Source of the DNA: Phycisphaerales bacterium
GTDB taxonomy: Bacteria; Pseudomonadota; Gammaproteobacteria; Competibacterales; Competibacteraceae
Reading direction: 5' to 3'
DNA length: 6,934 bases
Assembly (NCBI GenBank): GCA_014879435.1
Contig: JACSSB010000338.1
Location: 1 to 6,934, forward strand
Translations under genes and position numbers: made by a program
The notes under the pieces: model-generated
Database searches by the model: none
What the model was told of the DNA's origin: nothing
Seen by the model: only the letters and a program-made list of their open reading frames with translations
Shown: positions 1-5,506 of the stretch, piece after piece
Position numbering within the stretch: position 1 is the first letter of the stretch
Layout of the letters: each line of letters starts with the position of its first letter

Positions 1-92
1 TGAATGCTGTGATGGGCGTTTTCCAGCGAGGCCTTTTTGAAGGCTTCAATGCAATCGGGTTTGACGTGGATCAATACATGGACGATGAGCAT
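1..92 (-). CDS. ABM-domain (putative quinol monooxygenase-like) protein, N-terminal part only
   Basis: Partial gene: the start is at 92 and the frame runs off the left edge after 30 codons. The visible peptide begins MLIVHVLIHVKPDCIEAFKK and continues ASLENAHHSI. A first beta strand of alternating hydrophobics, then a V-K-P-x-x-x-x-A-F turn and a helix with L-E-N-A, is the usual opening of the ABM (antibiotic biosynthesis monooxygenase) fold of YgiN and LsrG type proteins, about 95-105 residues and dimeric. Members include quinol monooxygenases and many small proteins of unknown role. The start is supported by AGGAG nine bases upstream. It lies 38 bases after the ubiA stop on the same strand, so it is probably the last or a later gene of the ubiCA operon. 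A quinol-related role is inferred from that position and the family. The substrate cannot be told, and the catalytic region lies outside the window. Confidence 0.72.
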   Translation of the reverse strand, partial: MLIVHVLIHVKPDCIEAFKKASLENAHHSI

Positions 93-130
93 GATCTCTA
101 TCTCCTGGACATGTACCGGAACAGCCTCTT

Positions 131-1012
131 TCAGGTGGATGGTGCGGGCAGAAAATCTATGAGGAATCCGCAGAAAATCACCAAGCCGAAAGCATTGTTG
201 TTGAGAAAGGCTTTAAAGCAGGCATCCGGTATGCGATCACGAATCAAAAATTGTTGGTACAGGGCGAGCCAGGCCGCTGCAAACAAGCTGAGATAGTAAA
301 TCCAGCCTCGCCCGGCTAGCAGCCCTACCACGACCAGCACCAGCAGCAACGCCAGTTGCAGGTAGCCGATGATGCGCTTATCCCGCTCACCGAACAGAAT
401 GGCTGTCGATTTCACCCCAATTTTGAGGTCGTCTTTCCGGTCCACCATGGCGTACTGCGTATCGTAGATCACCGACCAGAGTACGTTGCCAAGGAACAGC
501 AACCAAGCTATTGGTGGCAGGCTGTTGGTCACCGCCGCGTAAGCCATCGGAATCGACCAGCCAAACGCGGCACCGAGATGGACCTGGGGCAGGGGATGCA
601 GCCGCTTCATAAAGGGATAACTGATAGCCAGTATCAGACCGATGAAAGATAGCTGAATCGTCAGCTTATTTTGGGTCAACACCAGGGCAAAGGCCAACAA
701 GCACAGCACGGCGGCCAGGATCAGCGCCTCGCTCAGCGTGACGCGGCCAGCGGCCAGCGGTCGGTCGCGAGTACGCGCGACATGCGGGTCAAAATCACGG
801 TCGGCGAGGTCATTCATGACGCAACCCGCCGAGCGCATCAGTACCACGCCTAACACGAAAACGAGCACGATACTGCGTGGTGGCTGACCGTTCCCCGCCA
901 GCCACAGCGCCCACAAAGTGGGCCACAGCAGCAGATAAATACCAATAGGGCGGTGCAGGCGCATCAGCATGGCATATTCGCGCAGGCGGTTTTCGAGATG
1001 TTCGATGGTCAT
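131..1012 (-). CDS. ubiA: 4-hydroxybenzoate polyprenyltransferase UbiA
   Basis: Integral membrane prenyltransferase that attaches the polyprenyl tail to 4-hydroxybenzoate, the second step of ubiquinone synthesis. Both aspartate-rich Mg-diphosphate motifs are intact. Numbered from the upstream ATG at 1021, they are N70-D71-x2-D74-x3-D78, followed by RTRDRPLAAG, and D187-x2-Y190-x3-D194-x3-D198, followed by KIGVKSTAILFG. Further family blocks are LLWPTLWALW, YPFMKR, LPQVHLGAAFGWSIPMA and ACFKAFLNNN. Hydrophobic segments recur along the whole length, consistent with the usual 8-9 membrane helices, and length (293-296 residues) is normal. I prefer the ATG at 1012: it has an AGGA eight bases upstream and overlaps the ubiC stop by one base (TGATG), which suggests translational coupling. 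The ATG at 1021 has its purine run directly against it. Identification is very secure; only the start is uncertain. Confidence 0.96.
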   Translation of the reverse strand: MTIEHLENRLREYAMLMRLHRPIGIYLLLWPTLWALWLAGNGQPPRSIVLVFVLGVVLMRSAGCVMNDLADRDFDPHVARTRDRPLAAGRVTLSEALILAAVLCLLAFALVLTQNKLTIQLSFIGLILAISYPFMKRLHPLPQVHLGAAFGWSIPMAYAAVTNSLPPIAWLLFLGNVLWSVIYDTQYAMVDRKDDLKIGVKSTAILFGERDKRIIGYLQLALLLVLVVVGLLAGRGWIYYLSLFAAAWLALYQQFLIRDRIPDACFKAFLNNNAFGLVIFCGFLIDFLPAPST

Positions 1013-1617
1013 CAGGGGCATCCTATCCGGTTGACAAGAGTCGGCGATACGGGTAAGGCGGGCAGAAAAATCTCACAGACCAATAGCGGGTGATGACCGT
1101 CGATCCAAAAGATCGAACGACGTCCCCAAATTGCATCCGGCGGCTCGACAAGGCCGATAAAAGCACGTCGGTGCAGTTTTTGGCCAACGACGAGACGGGC
1201 AATTTCCACCGGGCCACGACGAATCCTGGGATCAGCGAAGAGTACCTGTCCCAGCGGCCGGTTGCCCAAATGGATGAGTCGACGGCCACGCCCACGCAGG
1301 GTGGCGGGCGGAATCAAGGTCCGGGCGAATACCCAGGGCTGCTCGCCGCACATAAGCCGTACCTCGCGGATCCAGGCCCAGGCGTTTGACCGCAACCCCA
1401 AGGCGCGCGTTTCATCCAGGGTAGGCCGCGCCCAGCCCTGATGCAGTACATGTACGCAAAAATGATTTGGACATTTCCGGCGCAGCCGCTGAGTCAGGGA
1501 GCCGGGGTCGAACAGCCAGTCGGCCCACTCCAGTGGCAGTGCACGTACGCGTGGGAACCACGATGGCGGCTGACTGAGCAGCTCAGGACAATCGGCGTGC
1601 AAGGCGCTTATTCGCAT
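1012..1617 (-). CDS. ubiC: Chorismate lyase (chorismate--pyruvate lyase) UbiC
   Basis: Soluble cytoplasmic enzyme that splits chorismate into 4-hydroxybenzoate and pyruvate, feeding UbiA encoded just downstream. The family pattern is complete: W-L-F-D-P-G-S-L-T-x-R-L near residues 34-45, WIREVRL (82-88) holding the active-site arginine R84 (E. coli Arg76 of the mature numbering), WVFARTLIP (95-103), LGNRPLGQVLF (117-127), WGRRS (164-168) and PLLVCEIFLP (177-186) with the catalytic glutamate E182 (E. coli Glu155). At 201 residues it is longer than the roughly 165-residue E. coli protein. The extra length is an N-terminal stretch of about 15 residues and a C-terminal tail after the FLPALP motif. 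No other ATG near the N-terminus fits. The Shine-Dalgarno is weak (GGA nine bases upstream). It is the first gene of the minus-strand operon and overlaps ubiA at its stop. Confidence 0.93.
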   Translation of the reverse strand: MRISALHADCPELLSQPPSWFPRVRALPLEWADWLFDPGSLTQRLRRKCPNHFCVHVLHQGWARPTLDETRALGLRSNAWAWIREVRLMCGEQPWVFARTLIPPATLRGRGRRLIHLGNRPLGQVLFADPRIRRGPVEIARLVVGQKLHRRAFIGLVEPPDAIWGRRSIFWIDGHHPLLVCEIFLPALPVSPTLVNRIGCP

Positions 1618-1796
1618 TTGGAGTTTTCCGAGCGAATAATTATGGCACGGTTGTTGAGCGCCTGGGGAATAATCCCACTCGGTTGATAGGCCCCGTCCCC
1701 GTCATGACCGAATCGCTGGTATAGTAATTAGACAGCGTTGACGCACTCGAAGGTGGGAGGGACCGTCAGCCCAAGTTTAGAATCTGTTGAGTAACC
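1618..1796. promoter_or_regulatory. Divergent spacer between ubiC and the antiporter gene
   Basis: This 179-base spacer must hold the promoters for ubiCA (leftward) and the antiporter (rightward). For the rightward gene, TATAGT at 1720-1725 is a fair -10, but no good -35 sits 16-18 bases upstream. For the leftward gene, only an AT-rich patch near 1634-1643 could serve as a -10. An imperfect palindrome, TGGG-N7-CCCA, lies at 1663-1677 and a short one, GCGT-TG-ACGC, at 1735-1744. Either could bind a regulator, but both are short enough to be chance. Assignment as promoter region rests mainly on gene orientation. Confidence 0.4.
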
Positions 1797-2975
1797 ATGC
1801 ACACAACTTCTCAGGATTCCATCGTTTTTGCCCTGTTCTTGATTTTTAGCGGCGCGGCGGTGTTCGCCACGCTGGCGCTGTATGCGCGCCAAGCGTTGCC
1901 CATTGCCTACATCGTGCTCGGTATTTTTATCGGACCCTATGGGTTGCGGCTGATCGATAATGCCAGCAGCATCGAAGAAATGGCTCAGATCGGCATCATG
2001 TTCCTGCTATTCCTGCTGGGTTTGGATCTATCACCACAGCGATTGCTGCAGATGTTGCGTAAGGCCACCGTGATCACAGTTGGCACTTCGCTGGCATTTG
2101 CGCTCGTGGGCGGTGGATGCGCTTGGTCATTTGGTTATTCCGTCGGCGAGAGCCTGCTGGTCGGAGCAGCGATGACCTTCTCCAGTACCATCATCGGCCT
2201 CAAGCTGCTGCCGACCCGTACCCTGCACCATCAACATACCGGTGAAATCATCATCAGTATTCTGCTGTTACAGGATCTGATAGCGATTGCCATATTGTTG
2301 CTGTTGGAAGGTCTGGGCGGGCGTGGTTCTTCAGTGCAAGGATTAGGTCTACTGATCATCACCTTGCCGATGCTGTTGGGTTTTGCCTATCTGTCTTCGC
2401 GCTATGTGCTGATTCCGCTAATCCGCAAATTCGATAAAATCCGCGAATACATTTTTTTGACCGCCATCGGTTGGTGTTTGTGTATTTCGCAGATCGCGGC
2501 TCTATTGGGTCTGTCCTATGCCATCGGCGCTTTTATCGGTGGGGTGGCGCTGGCCACTAGTCCGATTGCGTTATATATCGCTGACAGCCTTAGGCCCTTG
2601 CGTGATTTTTTTCTGGTGCTGTTCTTCTTTTCGCTGGGTGCCAGCTTCGATCTGGGGATGCTCGGTGCGGTGTGGCTGCCTACTTTGCTGCTGAGCGCGC
2701 TGTTACTGATTCTCAAGCCGTGGATATTTCGCGGCTTCCTGCAATGGGCGGGTGAGCGGCCGCGTGTCGCCATGGAAGTCGGTGTGCGCCTGGGTCAGGT
2801 CAGCGAGTTTGCTCTGCTGATCGCAGTGCTGGCCCAGCAGAACCAGTTGATCGGACGGGAAGCGTCCTATCTGGTGCAGGCCACCACGCTGTTAACCTTT
2901 ATCGCTTCCACCTATTACTTGGTATTGCACTACCCAACACCGGTGGCGATTTCCGATAGCTTACGTCGAGATTGA
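1797..2975 (+). CDS. CPA2-family cation:proton antiporter (Kef-type membrane domain)
   Basis: Inner-membrane monovalent cation/proton antiporter of the Na_H_Exchanger fold (CPA2). The 392-residue protein is almost wholly hydrophobic segments, about 12 predicted helices. Recognisable blocks are ALPIAYIVLGIFIGPYGL (33-50), the GIMFLLFLLGLDL segment (66-78), the TFSSTIIGLKLL block (127-138), LLLQDLIAI (157-164) with the conserved ion-site aspartate D160, YAIGAFIGG (241-249), FFFSLGASFDL (276-286), the LKPW lysine K307, and RLGQVSEFALL (331-341). The residue before D160 is glutamine, as in KefC, instead of the double aspartate of electrogenic NapA-type exchangers, so electroneutral or K+-related exchange is inferred. 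Unlike KefB, KefC or YbaL, it stops about 15 residues after the last helix and has no RCK (TrkA-N) regulatory domain. It is divergent from ubiC and separated from tkt by 315 bases, so it looks monocistronic. The ATG start has a weak Shine-Dalgarno (TGAG). The ion transported cannot be told from sequence. Confidence 0.9.
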   Translation: MHTTSQDSIVFALFLIFSGAAVFATLALYARQALPIAYIVLGIFIGPYGLRLIDNASSIEEMAQIGIMFLLFLLGLDLSPQRLLQMLRKATVITVGTSLAFALVGGGCAWSFGYSVGESLLVGAAMTFSSTIIGLKLLPTRTLHHQHTGEIIISILLLQDLIAIAILLLLEGLGGRGSSVQGLGLLIITLPMLLGFAYLSSRYVLIPLIRKFDKIREYIFLTAIGWCLCISQIAALLGLSYAIGAFIGGVALATSPIALYIADSLRPLRDFFLVLFFFSLGASFDLGMLGAVWLPTLLLSALLLILKPWIFRGFLQWAGERPRVAMEVGVRLGQVSEFALLIAVLAQQNQLIGREASYLVQATTLLTFIASTYYLVLHYPTPVAISDSLRRD

Positions 2976-3041
2976 GTGAGGAGATTGGGCGAGTGCGACC
3001 GTTGGCGTGTGTATCTGATCATGCCGCGATCTCTATCAAGG

Positions 3042-3100
3042 AAATTATTTTGAAGAAATTTTGCAGAAAAATTGGCGAAAACCCTGATTTTTTCTATAAT
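3042..3100 (+). promoter_or_regulatory. Sigma70-type tkt promoter with phased A/T tracts upstream
   Basis: A perfect TATAAT lies at 3095-3100, and TTGGCG (four of six -35 bases) at 3072-3077, with the ideal 17-base spacing. The expected transcription start is near 3107-3108. Runs of A or T are centred near 3047, 3059, 3070, 3080 and 3090, about one helical turn apart, so the region should be bent and may act as an UP-like activating element. A 5-bp inverted repeat, CGGCC-N7-GGCCG at 3103-3119, sits right on the predicted start and could be an operator. The preceding bases, 2976-3041, show nothing recognisable, including no terminator after the antiporter gene. Confidence 0.78.
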
Positions 3101-3107
3101 CGCGGCC

Positions 3108-3290
3108 ATTTTTCGGCCGAACTGAACCCAAGGGGGCTTTGGCGCGACCGGACATCCCTTGTGATCTCTCCGGTGAACGTCCCAACAAGAGTGACGCGCG
3201 CGGCGGGGTTGTGAAGCTACCCGACTGGCTTTCACGCATACCCGGTTCCTTACATCGTTTGTTGTTGAGTCCTGTTAGGAGAGAGAATTA
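3108..3290 (+). promoter_or_regulatory. Long structured 5' leader of tkt with possible pseudoknot and anti-Shine-Dalgarno
   Basis: About 183 nt separate the predicted transcription start from the tkt ATG, far more than a simple leader needs. CAAGGG (3129-3134) pairs with CCCTTG (3156-3161), and ACCGGA (3147-3152) pairs with TCCGGT (3169-3174). The two 6-bp stems interleave as an H-type pseudoknot with loops of 12, 3 and 7 nt. TCTCTCC (3165-3171) is a perfect complement of GGAGAGA (3278-3284) in the ribosome binding site and overlaps the second stem. A later hairpin pairs GTGAAGC (3211-3217) with GCTTTCAC (3228-3235) around one bulged T. This layout would suit translational control, but it is a fold by eye with no homologues compared. 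No match to the TPP riboswitch core was found. No convincing leader peptide is present. Confidence 0.45.
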
Positions 3291-5387
3291 ATGCCCTCGC
3301 GTAGTGAATTGGCCGCCTGTCACAAGGAGGACACGGCGACCGCGTCGTTCGCCACCGCTAGCTCCCCCGCTTCAGAAGAAACCACGCTCCTCTCGCGCCG
3401 GGAATTGGCCAATGCCGTCCGTGTCCTTAGCATGGACGCTGTGCAGCGGGCCGAGTCCGGCCATCCAGGTGCGCCAATGGGGATGGCGGATTTCGGCACG
3501 GTACTGTGGCGTGATTTCTTGCGGCACAATCCCGCTAACCCGAAATGGCTGAATCGTGATCGAGTGATCCTGTCCAACGGCCATGGCTCGATGCTGCTTT
3601 ATTCCTTGCTGCATCTGAGCGGCTACGATCTGAACATCGAGGATTTACGCAATTTCCGGCGATTGGGTTCGCGCACTCCAGGTCATCCCGAGTATGGCCT
3701 GACTTCCGGCGTGGAAACCACCACTGGACCGTTGGGGCAAGGCTTGGCCAATGGGGTCGGTATGGCGCTGGCCGAACGTGCGCTGGCCACCCGCTTTAAT
3801 CGCCCCGGCTTTTCCATCGTCGATCATTATACCTACGTCTTCCTCGGTGACGGCTGTCTGATGGAGGGTATCTCCTACGAAGCCTGTTCGCTGGCGGGTA
3901 ACTGGGGCTTGGGCAAACTGATTTGCCTGTACGACGACAACGGGATCTCTATCGACGGACCAGTGCGCGGCTGGTTCAGCGATGACATCGTCAAACGTTT
4001 TGAGGGCCTCGGCTGGCACGTCATTCCCAATGTAAATGGCCATGATCCCGAGGCAGTTCATCAGGCTATCGAACAAGCTCGCGCCTTTAGCGCTAGCCCT
4101 ACTCTGATTTGCTGCAAGACCACCATCGCCTGCGGATCGCCCAACAAGGGCGGCAGCGAAAAATCCCACGGTGCGCCGCTGGGTGCTGCCGAAGTCGCCG
4201 CCACGCGGGAAAACATTGGCTGGCACCACGAGCCGTTCGAGATTCCTGCCGAGTACTATCGCGCTTTCGATGCCCGCACCAAAGGCGCCGCTTGGGAGGC
4301 CGAATGGAACGCGCTGTTTGCCCGTTATCGGGCGCAATACCCCGATGCGGCGGCGGAGCTGGATCGACGGCTGGCCTGCGGCTTTCCTCCCGACTGGGAA
4401 GCATTGGCTTGGAATTTCATCCAGGCCACCCAGGAACGGCATGAAAATTTGGCGACCCGTGTAGCGTCGCAGCGTGCGCTGGAAGCATTCAGCCCGTATT
4501 TTCCCAGTTTGGTCGGCGGATCTGCGGATCTCACTGAATCTACCGGAATTCCCTGGATCGGCTGTCGGCCCGTAGATTTCGAGCATCCCGATGGCAATTT
4601 GATCTATTACGGCGCACGCGAATTCGCGATGTATGCCATCATGAATGGGCTGGCGTTACATGGGGGTTATGTCCCTTTTGGTGGCACTTTCCTGATGTTC
4701 GCCGATTACGGTCGCAGTGCGATTCGCATGTCGGCATTGATGAAGCTGCGTTGCGTGTTCGTGCTGACCCATGATTCCATCGGCGTGGGTGGCGATGGTC
4801 CGACCCACCAACCGATCGAACATGTTTCCGGCCTGCGGATCATTCCTAATCTATCGCTGTGGCGGACCTGCGATACCACGGAAACTGCGGTGGCCTGGAA
4901 GGCGGCGCTGGATCGTACTAACGGACCCACCTGCCTGATCTTCTCGCGCCAAGCCCTGCCACATCAGGAGCGGACACCGGAGCAGGTGCAAGCTATCGCC
5001 CGAGGTGGCTATGTGCTGCTGGATTGCGGCGACGATCCCGAAGCCATCGTGATCGCGACCGGTTCGGAAGTGCAGCTGGCGGTGGAAGCGGCGCAACATT
5101 TGAACACACAAGGACGGCGGGTGCGTGTGGTATCCATGCCTTCGGTGGATGTGTTCGAAGCGCAGGATACGGCTTGGCGCGAGTCGGTACTACCGGCGGC
5201 GGTGACCCGACGCGTGGTGGTGGAGGCCGGTGTGACTGCGCCTTGGTACAAGTATGCTGGACCGCGTGGCAAAGTGATCGGCATCGATCGCTTTGGCGAG
5301 AGCGGACCACCGGAGAAGATCTTCCAGCACTTCGGATTCACCGTCGAGCGGGTCATCGATACCGTAGAGGCGTTGTTGCAGGATTAA
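3291..5387 (+). CDS. tkt: Transketolase, with N-terminal extension
   Basis: Thiamine-diphosphate enzyme that moves two-carbon ketol units between sugar phosphates in the pentose phosphate and Calvin pathways; cytoplasmic dimer. All key E. coli TktA residues are present after a shift of 32-33: H58 (SGHPGAPMG), H98 (NGHGS), H132 (GHPE), the GDG motif with D187 and its N217, H293 (SHGAPLG), R390, S417, catalytic E444 (AREF), H494 (THDSIG), D502, H506 and phosphate-binding R553. The order is PP domain (about 35-330), Pyr domain (about 385-555) and C-terminal domain (about 570-698). Length is 698 against about 663 for TktA. The excess is a Ser/Ala/Thr-rich extension of 32 residues whose start, MPSRSELAA, resembles the normal family start found again at SRRELANAV (35-43). 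The ATG is supported by AGGAG nine bases upstream, and no ATG exists at the conventional position. G501 replaces the usual glutamate in GEDGPTHQP. Codon style matches gap and pgk. Confidence 0.97.
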   Translation: MPSRSELAACHKEDTATASFATASSPASEETTLLSRRELANAVRVLSMDAVQRAESGHPGAPMGMADFGTVLWRDFLRHNPANPKWLNRDRVILSNGHGSMLLYSLLHLSGYDLNIEDLRNFRRLGSRTPGHPEYGLTSGVETTTGPLGQGLANGVGMALAERALATRFNRPGFSIVDHYTYVFLGDGCLMEGISYEACSLAGNWGLGKLICLYDDNGISIDGPVRGWFSDDIVKRFEGLGWHVIPNVNGHDPEAVHQAIEQARAFSASPTLICCKTTIACGSPNKGGSEKSHGAPLGAAEVAATRENIGWHHEPFEIPAEYYRAFDARTKGAAWEAEWNALFARYRAQYPDAAAELDRRLACGFPPDWEALAWNFIQATQERHENLATRVASQRALEAFSPYFPSLVGGSADLTESTGIPWIGCRPVDFEHPDGNLIYYGAREFAMYAIMNGLALHGGYVPFGGTFLMFADYGRSAIRMSALMKLRCVFVLTHDSIGVGGDGPTHQPIEHVSGLRIIPNLSLWRTCDTTETAVAWKAALDRTNGPTCLIFSRQALPHQERTPEQVQAIARGGYVLLDCGDDPEAIVIATGSEVQLAVEAAQHLNTQGRRVRVVSMPSVDVFEAQDTAWRESVLPAAVTRRVVVEAGVTAPWYKYAGPRGKVIGIDRFGESGPPEKIFQHFGFTVERVIDTVEALLQD
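3297..3410 (+). repeat. In-frame direct repeat (two 18-base copies, 96 bases apart) in the tkt 5' end
   Basis: Copies at 3297-3314 and 3393-3410 agree at 15 of 18 bases, including TCGCG and GAATTGGCC, and are offset by exactly 96 bases (32 codons). They encode SRSELA and SRRELA. The second copy sits where other transketolases begin, so the pair may be the trace of a duplication or insertion that created the N-terminal extension. Confidence 0.6.
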
Positions 5388-5410
5388 CCCACACTTGCTA
5401 CTGACTTTTA

Positions 5411-5416
5411 TATAAT
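5411..5416 (+). promoter_or_regulatory. Consensus -10 box upstream of gap
   Basis: A perfect TATAAT lies in an AT-rich island 24 bases after the tkt stop. The best -35 at 17-base spacing is CCCACA (5388-5393), which matches only three of six bases, and there is no extended -10 TG. It could be an activator-dependent promoter giving gap its own transcript, with a leader of about 85 nt. Read-through from tkt is equally possible, since no terminator is seen between the two genes. Confidence 0.45.
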
Positions 5417-5442
5417 TAGGGCTAAAGTTGTATTTGCACGTT

Positions 5443-5464
5443 GGGCGGGTGATCGTATTCGCCC
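5443..5464 (+). other. Hairpin in the gap leader
   Basis: GGGCG (5443-5447) pairs with CGCCC (5460-5464) around a 12-base loop. It is followed by TCCTTTGGGG, not by a T run, so it is not a good terminator. A 5'-end stabilising or processing stem for gap mRNA is possible. The stem is short and unproven. Confidence 0.3.
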
Positions 5465-5506
5465 TCCTTTGGGGAAACAACACTACAACACTAGTTGGAG
5501 GAAAGC

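Noticed and set aside
9..296. Plus-strand open frame of 95 codons at the left edge
   Set aside because: It lies antisense to the end of ubiA and to the ABM-domain gene start, and its peptide has no family resemblance. The minus-strand reading explains the region.
1090..1389. Plus-strand open frame of 99 codons over ubiC
   Set aside because: It is antisense to ubiC, whose motifs are complete in the minus-strand frame.
2972..3214. Plus-strand open frame of 80 codons between the antiporter and tkt
   Set aside because: It needs a TTG start overlapping the antiporter stop and runs straight through the tkt promoter and leader. The peptide composition is not gene-like.
3108..3290. TPP riboswitch before transketolase
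   Set aside because: It was considered because the enzyme uses TPP, but the conserved CUGAGA and thi-box core sequences are not present.
3645..4586. Minus-strand open frame of 313 codons inside tkt
   Set aside because: Long antisense frames are expected in GC-rich coding DNA. The plus strand encodes intact transketolase motifs here, and the antisense peptide looks like a shadow with no recognisable domain.
5443..5475. Terminator between tkt and gap
   Set aside because: The stem is only 5 bp and no T run follows it, so it was listed as a plain hairpin.
5495..5506. Upstream TTG start for gap adding four residues
   Set aside because: The added codons are the ribosome binding site itself (GGAGGA). 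The ATG at 5507 gives the family's normal N-terminus.
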